A stretch of 64,000 bases of DNA from Pseudomonadota bacterium (GCA_014382245.1 JACNKC010000115.1:1-64000); one strand, 5' to 3'. Counted from the stretch's first letter, positions 8,495 through 18,085 are shown. Notes: a model not told the origin generated them from the sequence alone. Translations and numbers: made by a program.

Positions 8495-11248
8495 TTAGAG
8501 CTCGAGGTGCTTCTTCAGTTCGACGCCGGTGTGAGACTGTTCGCAGCCGGCTACATCCATCACCGAGCCCTGCACGATCACGCGGCCGCCACCGTCACCA
8601 CCCTCGGGGCCGAGGTCTATGACGTGGTCGGCGTGGGAAATGAAGTCGGTGTGGTGTTCCACCACCAGTACCGAGTGGCCTCGCTCGACCAGGCCGTCGA
8701 GTACTTCGATGAGAACATGTACGTCCTGCAGGTGAAGCCCCGTTGTAGGCTCGTCAAATATGAACAGCGTGCGACCGGCCTTGCTCTCCTCGGCGAGGAA
8801 AGAAGATAGTTTCAGGCGCTGCGCTTCTCCACCCGAAAGCGTGGACGTGGCCTGCCCGAGAGCGAGGTAGCCCAGCCCGACCGCCACCAGCCCACCAAGC
8901 TTGCGAGCCATGGCCGGGCGATTGGCAAAAAATTCGAGCGCTTCGTCCACTGTCATGCCGAGCACGTCGTTGATGTTGCGGTCCTGGTAACGCACCTCGA
9001 GCACGCGTTTCTTAAAACGATGTCCGCCGCAGTCGTCGCAGGGCACGGTTATGTCGGCCATGAAGTGCATTTCGATGGTGACCGAACCGGTGCCCTGGCA
9101 GTGTTCGCAGCGGCCACCCGAGGTATTGAAGGAGAACGCCCCGGCGCTGATGCGTGTGCGCCGGGCAGCCGGAGTGGCCGCGAACAACTTGCGAATGTCG
9201 TCGTAGAACTTCAAGTAAGTAGCCGGGTTCGATCTCAGCGAACGGCCTATGGGGGCCTGGCTCATCATTAACAGCTCGTCGATCTGGTCGAAGCCGTCAA
9301 TACCGTCGCATTCGCCGGCTTCCTGGCCGCCGTTGCCGGTCTGACGCAGGTAGCCCTCGTACAGCACCTGCTCGACCAGCGTCGATTTGCCCGAGCCCGA
9401 GACCCCGGTCACGCACACCAGTTGTCCCAGCGGTATGCTGAGCTCGTCTATGTCGAGGTTGTTTTCCCTCGCGCCGCGTACCAGCAGCGAGCCCCGGTCT
9501 GCGAGGCTGCGTTTCTGGCGGGCGATGGTGCGTATGAGCAGCACGCGCCCGGTCGCGGTGTCGGTACCCGCGAGCCCGGCCGGCTTACCCTCGTAGACCA
9601 GCTTGCCGCCGAGGTGGCCACCGCCGGGGCCGATCTCGACCACGTGATCGGAGCCGTTGATGAGCGTGGGGTCATGCTCCACGAGCACCACGGTATTACC
9701 GAGCTTGGTGAGTCGCTTGAGTACCTTGAGCAGCATGCGGCTGTCACGCGGGTGCAGGCCCACGGTGGGCTCGTCGAGTGCGTAGAGGGTGTCGGTGAGC
9801 GCGCTTCCCAGTGCGGCCGCCAGGTGGATGCGCTGGGCTTCTCCTCCCGACAGGGTGCGGGCCTGCCGCGCGAGCGTCAGGTAGCCGAGCCCCACGTCGG
9901 CGAGGTAAGCCAGGCGGTTGCGGATCTCGCGCATGATCGGGCGGGTGCGCTCGGTGGCCTCGGGCGAGAGCTTGAGCCGCGCCATGATACGGGCGAGGTC
10001 GGCAATGCTGAGGGCACAGAAGTCGCCCACGTTGCGCCGTCCTATTTTGACGGCCAGGGCCTCGGGCTTGAGTCGTTGGCCGCCGCAGTCATCGCACGGG
10101 TGGTAGCTGCGGTAGCGAGCGAGCAGTATTCGTACGTGGGTTTTGTAGCGACGTCCTTCGAGCCACTTGAAAAAACCCTTCACCCCCGGGCTGTCGCGGT
10201 CGCCCTCGATGACCCAGTTCCTCACTTCTTCGGGCAGCCGCGCCCAGGGTAGTTCGGTAGAGTAACCCAGGCGCTCGGCCGCCTTGACGAAGTCTTCCTG
10301 CACCTCGGCAAAAGCTGGTGTGCTCCACGGGGCCACCGCTCCACCCCGCAGCGAAAGCGATTGGTTGGGGATGACCTTGTCAAAGCTCAAGTCGACCACG
10401 CGACCGAATCCCTCGCAGGTGGTGCAGGCTCCCAGCGGGCTGTTGAAGCTGAAAAGGTGTGGAGTAGGCCGCGTGTACTCGCGGCCGCAGGAGCGGCAGC
10501 AGAAGGCGTTACGATAGACCGCCCGCACTTCGGGCTCGCCCTGCACCGACACGCTGGCTACGCCGTCGCCTAGTTCGTAGCAGTGCTCCAGGGCTTCCTG
10601 CACTCGCTCTGCGCTGTCGGCCCTGAGAACCAGGCGGTCGAGCACGACGTCGATTTCGTCGCGCTTGAAGTAGTCGCTACCGGCTTCCGAAAGGTCCATC
10701 GCCTTTCCATCTATGAGCAAGCGGTTGAAGCCCTGCCCGGCAAAGGCTGCTGCCGCCTCTTCGGGTTCCAGGCCGTGCAACGGCACCCTCGCGTGGAACA
10801 GCAGGCGCAGGCCTTCTTCCCACTCCAGTACCCGCGCCGCGGCTTCGGCCGGACCGTCGGCACCGAGCTCTTCGTTGCAGTCCACGCAGCTCGCTGTACC
10901 CGCGTGGGTCATGAGCAGGCGCAGGTAATCGAGGACCTCGGTTATGGTGCCCACCGTCGAGCGCGCGTTGCGAATCGAGTTTTTCTGCTCGAGGGCGATG
11001 GCGGGGGGAATGTCGCTTATGGAGTCAACGTCGGGGCGTTCCATCTGCTCGAGGAACAGCCGCGCATAAGTGGATAGCGATTGTACATAGCGCCTTTGCC
11101 CCTCGGCGTAGAGGGTGTCGAAAACCAGCGATGACTTACCCGACCCCGATACGCCCGTAACGACCGAGAGCTTGCGCATGGGAAATCGGCAGCTGACTTC
11201 GCGAAGGTTGTTGGTGCGTGCGCCGGCCACCCGGATGGCTCTTTTCAC
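8495..11248 (-). CDS. uvrA: excinuclease ABC subunit A (UvrA family)
   Basis: The protein is a DNA-damage sensing ABC-type ATPase of nucleotide excision repair. I chose the GTG at 11248 (917 residues), preceded by GGAGACAG, over the upstream in-frame ATG. Two nucleotide-binding domains are visible: Walker A GVSGSGKSSL near residue 35, with signature TLSGGEAQRI, and a second GVSGSGKSTL with signature TLSGGEAQRL. Zinc modules CRSC/CTTC and CEHC/CDDC are intact. The segment KNSIRNARSTVGTITEV replaces the more usual NPRSTVGTVTEI, so it might be a UvrA paralogue rather than the housekeeping copy. uvrB and uvrC are not in the window. It is divergent from the YfiH gene. Confidence 0.92.
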   Translation of the reverse strand: MKRAIRVAGARTNNLREVSCRFPMRKLSVVTGVSGSGKSSLVFDTLYAEGQRRYVQSLSTYARLFLEQMERPDVDSISDIPPAIALEQKNSIRNARSTVGTITEVLDYLRLLMTHAGTASCVDCNEELGADGPAEAAARVLEWEEGLRLLFHARVPLHGLEPEEAAAAFAGQGFNRLLIDGKAMDLSEAGSDYFKRDEIDVVLDRLVLRADSAERVQEALEHCYELGDGVASVSVQGEPEVRAVYRNAFCCRSCGREYTRPTPHLFSFNSPLGACTTCEGFGRVVDLSFDKVIPNQSLSLRGGAVAPWSTPAFAEVQEDFVKAAERLGYSTELPWARLPEEVRNWVIEGDRDSPGVKGFFKWLEGRRYKTHVRILLARYRSYHPCDDCGGQRLKPEALAVKIGRRNVGDFCALSIADLARIMARLKLSPEATERTRPIMREIRNRLAYLADVGLGYLTLARQARTLSGGEAQRIHLAAALGSALTDTLYALDEPTVGLHPRDSRMLLKVLKRLTKLGNTVVLVEHDPTLINGSDHVVEIGPGGGHLGGKLVYEGKPAGLAGTDTATGRVLLIRTIARQKRSLADRGSLLVRGARENNLDIDELSIPLGQLVCVTGVSGSGKSTLVEQVLYEGYLRQTGNGGQEAGECDGIDGFDQIDELLMMSQAPIGRSLRSNPATYLKFYDDIRKLFAATPAARRTRISAGAFSFNTSGGRCEHCQGTGSVTIEMHFMADITVPCDDCGGHRFKKRVLEVRYQDRNINDVLGMTVDEALEFFANRPAMARKLGGLVAVGLGYLALGQATSTLSGGEAQRLKLSSFLAEESKAGRTLFIFDEPTTGLHLQDVHVLIEVLDGLVERGHSVLVVEHHTDFISHADHVIDLGPEGGDGGGRVIVQGSVMDVAGCEQSHTGVELKKHLEL

Positions 11249-11373
11249 CTCACTGTCTCCACGCCCGGTGGGCTGCAGGGGTAGTGGTAGGGGGGCGTGT
11301 CGCCATGGCCGCGGCAATCCGTGTCTGCATAAGGAGGCTTTCTTCGAGTTGGCAAAACACGGACACTATCAGA

Positions 11374-12087
11374 ATGCTGACCGCTGACAAGGGATTGGGC
11401 GCTGCCGGCCGCGGGCCGGGTTTCAGTTGGGGCTTCGGCGGCCGCGAAACCGGGCTACCCTCCGGCTTGCTGACGGCCAGGCAGGTGCACGGTCGCCGCG
11501 TGGTGGAGCTGCCCGCGGCGCCGGCGGGAACAGCACGGGCTCCGGGTGGCCATGCAATCGAGGCCGACGGGCTGGTGAGCAGGGGCGGGTCGATAGTGGC
11601 GGTGCGGACTGCCGACTGCGTGCCCCTGCTCATGCTGGCCGACGTTGCTGGAGAGGCTGGCAACGAAGCCACGGCTGGTGTCGACAGAAGGCCATGGGCG
11701 GCGGCCGTGCACGCCGGCTGGAGGGGCAGCCTGGCCGGCATCGTTGACGCCGCGGTAGAGCACGCGCTGGCCAGCGGCTACCGGGCTTCGTCGCTGCGGG
11801 TGGTTCTGGGTCCATCGGTGGGGCCGTGCTGCTACGAGGTATCGGCTGAGCTGGTAGAGCGTTTCAGCTCTGCGGGCATGGCCACTACCACCACTGCTGT
11901 CGGTCAACCGGCCATCGATCTCCGGGCCATTAACACCGCCCGTCTCGTGGCCATGGGCGTGAGAGCGTCGCGTATAGAATCAACGGGACCCTGTACCTGC
12001 TGCCACGCCGAGGGCTACTACTCGGTGAGGGCCGATCGCGCCGAACAGGGCCGGCAGTTGAGCTGGATAGGTTGGGCCGAGGGCTAG
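11374..12087 (+). CDS. YfiH/multicopper polyphenol oxidase-like (laccase domain) protein
   Basis: The predicted 237-residue protein fits the YfiH/DUF152 family, which contains purine nucleoside phosphorylase-like and peptidoglycan-editing enzymes. Diagnostic segments are LLTARQVHG, the DG-LV segment of EADGLVS, VRTADCVPLLM, AAVHAGWRGSLAGIV, LGPSVGPCCYEV and CCHAEGYYSVRAD. They supply the His and Cys residues of the metal site. The ATG at 11374 gives the family's usual length; the ORF start at 11218 would overlap uvrA. It is divergent from uvrA, and a small membrane protein gene follows after 42 bases. The exact substrate is uncertain for this family. Confidence 0.88.
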   Translation: MLTADKGLGAAGRGPGFSWGFGGRETGLPSGLLTARQVHGRRVVELPAAPAGTARAPGGHAIEADGLVSRGGSIVAVRTADCVPLLMLADVAGEAGNEATAGVDRRPWAAAVHAGWRGSLAGIVDAAVEHALASGYRASSLRVVLGPSVGPCCYEVSAELVERFSSAGMATTTTAVGQPAIDLRAINTARLVAMGVRASRIESTGPCTCCHAEGYYSVRADRAEQGRQLSWIGWAEG

Positions 12088-12129
12088 TCGGCTGCGCAGC
12101 GGGCCGTGTTGGTGTACACTGGGGGGGCC

Positions 12130-12453
12130 GTGAAACGATTACGCCCAGTTGTAGTAAGGCCTGCTGTTGTCGCCCTGCTGACGGCACTGCTGCTGTCAGC
12201 GCCGTTGTTACCGGCGCTGAGCCCCATGCACGCGATGGCTGGCTCCAGTTCGTCTGAAGCCGGCGCTTACGAGGACACGGATTCACAGCCGCTCAAGCTT
12301 GTGTACTACCTCGTTTACCCGGTGGGTAAGTTGATCGAGCTGCTGGTGTTCAAGCCCATACAATTCGTGGGATCGTGGATGACCGGCGAGCGCGAAGAGC
12401 CTGACCCCGCCAGCACAAAGACAATTGGGCCCAGGGCGATGCCCTCGCGCTGA
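12130..12453 (+). CDS. small membrane-associated or exported protein, function unknown
   Basis: Starting at GTG 12130 gives 107 residues. An N-terminal hydrophobic segment (VVALLTALLLSAPLLPALSPMHAMA) ends in an Ala-x-Ala-type cut site. A second hydrophobic stretch around YYLVYPVGKLIELLVFKPIQFVGSW could be an amphipathic or membrane helix. No family recognised. It follows the YfiH gene closely on the same strand and may be co-transcribed. Its 3' end lies next to a short tandem repeat and the convergent helicase gene. Confidence 0.55.
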   Translation: MKRLRPVVVRPAVVALLTALLLSAPLLPALSPMHAMAGSSSSEAGAYEDTDSQPLKLVYYLVYPVGKLIELLVFKPIQFVGSWMTGEREEPDPASTKTIGPRAMPSR

Positions 12454-12473
12454 TCGGGTCGACTTCTCCCAGG

Positions 12474-12518
12474 CGATTCTATCCGGGTCGATTCTGTCCG
12501 GGTCGATTCTGTCCGTGT
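12474..12518. repeat. 15-bp tandem repeat, three copies
   Basis: Three consecutive 15-bp units (CGATTCTRTCCGGGT type) fill the gap between the small membrane protein gene and the stop of the helicase gene. Copies differ at one position each, and a degenerate partial copy precedes them. The last base touches the helicase stop codon. It is not a hairpin terminator. Confidence 0.85.
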
Positions 12519-14779
12519 CAGACCGCCTCGAGCTTGGCGAATTTTACCACCAGGCGCTTGAGGCCAACCTGGTCGAAGCGCACCTCGACTTTTTCTGAGT
12601 CGCCGCTTCCCGAGCAACTCGACACGCGACCGGCTCCGAACATGGGGTGCACGACCCTGGCGCCCTCGGCCCAGGTCTGCTGGGCGTAAGAGCGGCCGGC
12701 CGGCGTGGTGTCGGACCGGGCGTTCTGCTTGCGCGCCCCGCTATAGCCCTGTCCGCCATAAGCCTGGGCACCCTTACTTGCCGACATTCCGCCGCGAGTA
12801 CTGCTTTGCCGGGTGACGATTCTTTCCACCACGGCTGCAGGCAGCTCATCGAGGAATCTTGATGGCAGGTTTTCCTGCAGAGTGCCGTACAGGCTGCGCC
12901 TACTGGCGTGAAGCAATGACAGCTGGCGGCGGGCGCGGGTGACGCCCACGTAACAAAGCCTGCGCTCTTCTTCCAGGCCGCGCCCGTCCTCGGCCATGGA
13001 GCGCGCGTGCGGAAAGACGCCCTCTTCGGCACCGGCGATGAACACGCGGTCAAACTCCAGCCCCTTGGAGTTGTGCAAGGTCATCAGTGTCACGTGGCCA
13101 CCTTGCTCCTCGTAGTTGTCGACGTCGGCGTTGAGAGCCAGTCGTTCGAGAAAAGTAGCCAACGCTCCTAGTACGGGATCGGAGCGGGTGGGGTCCGCGT
13201 CGTCAGCGTTATCGTCAGCATCGGCGAACTCGCGTTCGTCGTATTCCTCGTCGAACTCCTGGCTGACGGTCAGCAGTTCGTGCACGTTTTCAATGCGGCT
13301 GTCGGCGTCTTCTCCGTCGTGGTCGTGCAGGTGGTCCTCGTAGGAGGTGTCTTCCAGTATGGCTTCGAGCAGCGGCGTTACCGCGGCCCTGTTCATGGCC
13401 AGCCAACGCCGGGCGAGTACTCGGAAGTCGTTGAGCCGACGCCGTGGCGCGGGCGAAACGAACGACAAGGGATCGCTGCCTTCGAGCAAATCCCAGGCCG
13501 TGCCGTCACGATTGCGCGCCTCCACTATCAGCCGTTCCCAGGTCGTACGGCCAATGCCCCTCGTGGGCACGTTTATAACCCGCGCGAGGCTGATCTCGTC
13601 GCGGGGGTTGGCAATGAAGCGCAGGTAGGCAACGAGGTCCTTGATTTCGCGACGTTCGTAGAAGCGTGTGCCTCCGACGATCACGTAGCGGATGCGGGAG
13701 CGCACGAGTTCTTCTTCTATGGCCCGCGACTGGGCGTTGGTGCGGTAGAACACGGCCACGTCACCGGGGTCGCCCTCTGCCGCCTGGGCCACTATGTAGC
13801 GTGCCTCGTCGCGTTCGTCGGTGGTGGTCACCACGTGCACTTTCCGTCCCGCGGTGGCATCGGTCCACAGTTGCTTGTCCTTGCGGTCGCCGTTGTTGGC
13901 TATCACCCCGTGCGCCGCTGCCACTATGTTGCCGCTGGAGCGGTAGTTCTGTTCGAGCCTCACGACTTCGGCGCCGGCAAAGTCGCGCTCGAACTCCAGT
14001 ATGTTGCGCAGGCAGGCTCCCCTCCACGCGTAGATACTCTGGTCGTCGTCACCCACCACGCAGAGGTTGCCGTGGCCACCGGCGAGTCGCGACACCAGCA
14101 GGTACTGGGCGTGGTTGGTGTCCTGGTACTCGTCTACCAGTACGTAACGAAAACGCTGCTGGTAACGCTCGAGCAGTCCCGGCGCACCGCGAAACAATTC
14201 GAGCACCCGTGTTATGAGATCGCCGAAGTCCATGGCGTCGAGTGCGCGCAGGCGTCTTTCGTAGGCGGCGTAAAGCGGCACCAGGTCGTCGAAGGCGCCG
14301 CGGGCTTCTTCGTCGGCCGGGCTGCGGGCCTCGTGCTTGGCGTTTTCTATGAAGTTGCGCAGGGTTTCGGGCCTCAGTACGGCGGGGTCCAGCCTGGCGT
14401 CGGTTATTACGTCACGCGCGATTTTGAGCTGGTCGTCTCCGTCCATGATCGTAAAGGATCGGGAGCAGCCCAGTTCTTCGCAGTGTCGGCGCAGCAGGCG
14501 CGCCCCCATGCCGTGAAACGTGCCCACCCACAGCTCGTCGGCGGTGTCGCCCACCATTGCGCGGCAGCGCTCCACCAGTTCGCGGGCGGCCTTGTTGGTG
14601 AAGGTAACGGCCAGGATCTCCCAGGGACGGGCCCGGCCCTCTTCGAGCAGGCGCGCTATGCGGTGCACGAGGACGCGGGTTTTTCCGCTGCCCGCGCCGG
14701 CCAGGATGAGCAGGGGGCCGTCGTTGTGCTCGGCGGCTTCGCGCTGGGCCGGGTTAAGGCTGTCGAGATCAAGTGGCAT
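12518..14779 (-). CDS. pcrA: ATP-dependent DNA helicase, UvrD/PcrA family
   Basis: The 753-residue superfamily 1A 3'-5' helicase is predicted to act in repair and removal of recombination intermediates. Motifs in order are Q-motif LNPAQREAAEH, Walker A AGAGSGKTRVL, VTFTNKAARE, DEYQDTNHAQY (motif II), GDDDQSIYAWRGA (motif III), EQNYRSSGNI (motif IV), and LMTHLNSKGLEFD-type motif V with YVGVTRARRQL (motif VI). The C-terminal tail (VVHPMFGAGRV to VVKFAKLEAV) is the Tudor-like RNA-polymerase-interaction domain of PcrA. Start and length fit the family. It is divergent from rlmE and convergent with the 12130 gene. Confidence 0.95.
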   Translation of the reverse strand: MPLDLDSLNPAQREAAEHNDGPLLILAGAGSGKTRVLVHRIARLLEEGRARPWEILAVTFTNKAARELVERCRAMVGDTADELWVGTFHGMGARLLRRHCEELGCSRSFTIMDGDDQLKIARDVITDARLDPAVLRPETLRNFIENAKHEARSPADEEARGAFDDLVPLYAAYERRLRALDAMDFGDLITRVLELFRGAPGLLERYQQRFRYVLVDEYQDTNHAQYLLVSRLAGGHGNLCVVGDDDQSIYAWRGACLRNILEFERDFAGAEVVRLEQNYRSSGNIVAAAHGVIANNGDRKDKQLWTDATAGRKVHVVTTTDERDEARYIVAQAAEGDPGDVAVFYRTNAQSRAIEEELVRSRIRYVIVGGTRFYERREIKDLVAYLRFIANPRDEISLARVINVPTRGIGRTTWERLIVEARNRDGTAWDLLEGSDPLSFVSPAPRRRLNDFRVLARRWLAMNRAAVTPLLEAILEDTSYEDHLHDHDGEDADSRIENVHELLTVSQEFDEEYDEREFADADDNADDADPTRSDPVLGALATFLERLALNADVDNYEEQGGHVTLMTLHNSKGLEFDRVFIAGAEEGVFPHARSMAEDGRGLEEERRLCYVGVTRARRQLSLLHASRRSLYGTLQENLPSRFLDELPAAVVERIVTRQSSTRGGMSASKGAQAYGGQGYSGARKQNARSDTTPAGRSYAQQTWAEGARVVHPMFGAGRVSSCSGSGDSEKVEVRFDQVGLKRLVVKFAKLEAV

Positions 14780-14872
14780 CGTTGGCCGGGGAGCCGCCCC
14801 TAGGGCATTCTTCCCGGGGCACTGTGCCCGAGGCCCGGGCTGTCCTCAAGTGCTGCCCGCGCTTTATCCTTC

Positions 14873-15532
14873 ATGGCGAAGTATCAACACCACGACGCGG
14901 CCTGGCGAAGGGCAAAAGACGAGGGGCTGCGATCCCGGGCGGCTCTCAAGTTGCGTGAGATTGACGGCAAGTTCCGTATTTTTCGTCGCGGAGGCAGGGT
15001 GCTCGACCTGGGCTGCTGGCCCGGGGGGTGGCTGCAGGTGGCCGCCGCGGCCGTGGGTGGGGGTGGGCGGGTTGTGGGAGTTGACCTGCTGGCCGTGGAC
15101 GAACTCGAGATCGCCAACGTCGTCACCCTGGTTGGCGATCTCGCCGACGAAGCCGTCTGCCGGGAGGTGCTCGAGGAACTGGGCGGAACCGCTGACCTGG
15201 TGTTGAGCGACATGTCGCCTTCGCTGAGCGGCGTGCGTGCCGCCGACCGAGCGCGGCACGAGCGCCTGGTCGAACTTGCGATAGACGTTGCCGGCAGGAC
15301 TCTATCGCGGGGCGGCGTACTGGTCGTGAAATTGTTCGCCGACATTCCACAGGAAATAACGGCCGGCCTGCGCACGGATTTTGGCAAGGTGTCGCGCTTC
15401 AAGCCGCCCACCACGAGGAAGGGTTCGCGGGAGATTTACCTGGTGGCGCGCGGGTATCGAAAACCGCGCGAAGCCGCCCCGCCTGGCGCCGGGACACTCG
15501 CTGATGAACGCGGGGATACAAAGGTGCCGTAG
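14873..15532 (+). CDS. rlmE: 23S rRNA 2'-O-methyltransferase, RlmE/FtsJ family
   Basis: The 219-residue SAM-dependent enzyme probably methylates the A-loop uridine of 23S rRNA. The K-D-K-E tetrad is visible: Lys in SRAALKLREID, Asp in LVLSDMSPSLSG, Lys in VLVVKLF and Glu in SREIYLVA. The SAM-binding strand LDLGCWPGGW matches FtsJ, with Trp in place of the usual Ala (CAPGGW). The C-terminal 25 residues are a charged extension. Its TAG stop shares one base with the GTG of the next gene, so the transporter gene is probably translationally coupled. It is divergent from the helicase. Confidence 0.93.
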   Translation: MAKYQHHDAAWRRAKDEGLRSRAALKLREIDGKFRIFRRGGRVLDLGCWPGGWLQVAAAAVGGGGRVVGVDLLAVDELEIANVVTLVGDLADEAVCREVLEELGGTADLVLSDMSPSLSGVRAADRARHERLVELAIDVAGRTLSRGGVLVVKLFADIPQEITAGLRTDFGKVSRFKPPTTRKGSREIYLVARGYRKPREAAPPGAGTLADERGDTKVP

Positions 15533-16404
15533 TGGGCAGTATAGAAGTACTGAGGACGGTAGCCCCGGTCTTTCTGCTCGCCGGCGTGGGGTGGGGCCTG
15601 GCACACTGGCGCAGGCTATCGATAGACACGCTCACCGAGGTGGTCATGTACATCGGCGCTCCCTGCCTGGTGTTCTCATCGCTATCGAGCGGTACAGTTC
15701 ACGCGGCCGAGACGGGCACACTGGTGGGCGCCTGCCTGGTCATGGTCGGCGGCACGGCACTGGTGGCCAGGCTGTTGTTCGCCGCCTCGGGTAGCCGTCC
15801 GGGCCCCTACCTTCTGCCGGCCATGTTCATGAACGCCGGCAACATGCTGTTACCCCTGTGCCTGTTCGCGTTCGGCGACGAGGGGTTGGTGCGCGGGGTT
15901 ATAGTGTTCGCGACGATGTCGGTTTTGATGAGTTCGCTCGGTGTCTACGTGGCGGGCGGCAAGCGGCCGGGCGAAGTTTTTCGCCTTCCCTACATTTACG
16001 CGGCTGTTGCTGGACTGGCGGCGGGCTGGACCGGCGTCGAGTTGCCCGAGCCCGTGCGGAGGTCGGTCACGCTGCTGGGCGACCTGGCGATCCCGCTTAT
16101 GCTGCTGGCTCTCGGTGCGCGCTTGCAGCAGCAGGCCGTACCCTCGCTGAAAGGACCGCTTCTGGCCACCGCCGCGCGCATGGGCGGTGGCTACCTCGTG
16201 GCGTTGCTCTTTGTCTGGGTCACCGGCGTGGACGGGGTGACCCGCAGCGTGCTCATGCTGGTGTCGGTAATGCCATCGGCTGTAATAAACTTTGTCTTTG
16301 CCCAGAAGTATGGCGACGCCGCTACCGAGGTAGCGGCTACCGTTTTCGTGAGCACCCTGGTGTCACTCGTTGCCATCCCGCTGGTGCTGGCCTTCGGGCT
16401 CTGA
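15532..16404 (+). CDS. AEC (auxin efflux carrier) family transporter
   Basis: The 290-residue inner-membrane protein has about ten hydrophobic segments in two halves, as in the AEC/BASS-like fold. Family features are VMYIGAPCLVFSSL in the first half, MFMNAGNMLLPLCLFAFG, the LLGDLAIPLMLLALGARL segment and PSAVINFVFAQKYG near the end. Bacterial AEC proteins export or take up malonate, malate or similar acids, but the substrate cannot be read here. It starts with GTG, overlapping the rlmE stop by one base. An 81-base gap separates it from the M20 peptidase. Confidence 0.88.
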   Translation: MGSIEVLRTVAPVFLLAGVGWGLAHWRRLSIDTLTEVVMYIGAPCLVFSSLSSGTVHAAETGTLVGACLVMVGGTALVARLLFAASGSRPGPYLLPAMFMNAGNMLLPLCLFAFGDEGLVRGVIVFATMSVLMSSLGVYVAGGKRPGEVFRLPYIYAAVAGLAAGWTGVELPEPVRRSVTLLGDLAIPLMLLALGARLQQQAVPSLKGPLLATAARMGGGYLVALLFVWVTGVDGVTRSVLMLVSVMPSAVINFVFAQKYGDAATEVAATVFVSTLVSLVAIPLVLAFGL

Positions 16405-16485
16405 AAGCAGCGCCGCCCTTTATTAGCGGGGCCAATCCCGCCCTCTGGCGCAAGCGGGCAACAGCCCGTATCATGCACGGTGGCC

Positions 16486-17985
16486 ATGAGTAGTATCAAA
16501 AGCTTTGCCCTGTCCTTGTCCAGCTGCCTGCTGGTGTTGTCAGCCGCGTTGTTACCAGTCACCCTGTTGCCTGCCCCGGCGATGGCCCAGGAGCCGCCGG
16601 CCGTTCGCACCGGGATAGAAGAAGTGGCAGCTACCGTTGGTTCCAAGGCCGGTGTCCAGGCCCTCCGCCGGGCGGCGACAGCCCGGGCCAGCAGTCGGGC
16701 GGTCGAACTGCTGTCGCGCTACGTACGCATCGACACCGTAAATCCACCGGGCAACGAGTCGCGTGGTGCACATTTTCTCGCGTCGGTACTTGAAGAGTCG
16801 GGCATAAACGCACGAGTGTTCGAGTCGCGTCCCGGCAGGGGCAACGTATACGCGCGCTTGCGAGGCGACGGCAGCCGGCGGCCGGTAATCCTGTTGAGTC
16901 ACATTGACGTGGTTCCAGCTGATCCCGGGCAGTGGAGCGTTCCCCCCTTCGAGGCCGTCGTCAAGGACGGGTCGCTCTACGGGCGCGGGGTGCTCGACTG
17001 CAAGGGCATCACCACCATACAGTTGCTTGCCATGCTGGCCCTGAAGGAGTCGGGCACAACCTTGTCGCGGGACATTATCTTCCTGGCCACGGCAGACGAG
17101 GAAACCGGCGGTCGCCTGGGTGCCGCTTGGATGCTTGATAACCACTACGACCTGCTCGGCGATGCCGAGTTCGTACTCAACGAGGGTGGGTTCATTCACC
17201 GCGACCCGGGCAAACCGGTGGTGTTCAAGCTCGGCGTGGCCGAAAAGAGCCCGTGCTGGTTTCGCGTGACAGCCACCGGCGAGCCCGGGCACGGTTCGCG
17301 ACCCGCCGCCGAGACGGCGGTCACGAGGCTCGTAGACGCGTTGGCCAAGCTTACTGCACGCGAGAAAAAGATCGAGGTTGGCCCGGTAGTGGCCGGTTAT
17401 TACGCGGCCTACGCGGCCTTGGACGAAGAGCGCGCCCGGCAGTATCGCCAGCTGGAGCGTTCCCTGGAGTCAGTCGAGTTCAGGGACTGGTTCATGGCCG
17501 ATCCGGCCGCGGCCGCGCTGGTGACCAACACCGTGGCGCCCACGATGCTCGAGGCTTCGGTCAAGACCAATATCATCCCGGCGACCGCGACCGCCCAGGT
17601 AGACAGCCGCCTGTTGCCCGGTCACGACTGCGTTTCGTTTTTGTCAGAGCTTCGCCAGGCCGTCGGTGGGCCAAACGTCCGGATAGAACCCATCCTCAGC
17701 TTCGCGTCGACCCAGTCGCCGATGAACAACGAGTTGACCGAGGCGGTCGAACGGGTGGCCGCCACAATGGACGAGCGGGCGATAGTGCTGCCCGCCCTGC
17801 TGGGCGGTTTTACCGACAGCCACTATTTCAGGGAGAAGGGTATCCACGCCTACGGCATGGTTCCACTGGAAACTTCGCCCGAGGAACGTTCAACCCTGCA
17901 CGGTCCCGACGAGCGCATTTCAGTATCGTCGTTGCAGGATGCTGTCGGGCGCATGGTCAAGCTGTTGCTTGAACTCGGCGGCTGA
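16486..17985 (+). CDS. exported M20-family metallopeptidase (carboxypeptidase/PM20D1-like)
   Basis: The 499-residue zinc hydrolase has a signal peptide at residues about 1-35 (FALSLSSCLLVLSAALLPVTLLPAPAMA), so it is periplasmic or secreted. Zinc-site motifs run in order: SHIDVVPAD, GRGVLDCKGI, ATADEETGG, and a His near FTDSHYFREKGI. A dimerisation insert lies in the middle (CWFRVTATGEPGHGSRP). The family includes carboxypeptidase S and PM20D1-type N-acyl-amino-acid hydrolases; the substrate is unknown. A GTG six bases upstream is an alternative start. No operon partner is obvious, as more than 200 bases follow before the next gene. Confidence 0.9.
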   Translation: MSSIKSFALSLSSCLLVLSAALLPVTLLPAPAMAQEPPAVRTGIEEVAATVGSKAGVQALRRAATARASSRAVELLSRYVRIDTVNPPGNESRGAHFLASVLEESGINARVFESRPGRGNVYARLRGDGSRRPVILLSHIDVVPADPGQWSVPPFEAVVKDGSLYGRGVLDCKGITTIQLLAMLALKESGTTLSRDIIFLATADEETGGRLGAAWMLDNHYDLLGDAEFVLNEGGFIHRDPGKPVVFKLGVAEKSPCWFRVTATGEPGHGSRPAAETAVTRLVDALAKLTAREKKIEVGPVVAGYYAAYAALDEERARQYRQLERSLESVEFRDWFMADPAAAALVTNTVAPTMLEASVKTNIIPATATAQVDSRLLPGHDCVSFLSELRQAVGGPNVRIEPILSFASTQSPMNNELTEAVERVAATMDERAIVLPALLGGFTDSHYFREKGIHAYGMVPLETSPEERSTLHGPDERISVSSLQDAVGRMVKLLLELGG

Positions 17986-18085
17986 CGGCGTTAGCCGGGC
18001 TGGTCCGCAAGCCCGCGGGGAACCGGGGCCTGTGCAGTAGCGGCCACGTTTCGGGCGTTGTCTGAAAATATAGTGCCGTGGTGTT

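Noticed and set aside
13280-14803. 507-residue plus-strand ORF
   Set aside because: It is the complement frame of the PcrA/UvrD helicase gene, which has all helicase motifs.
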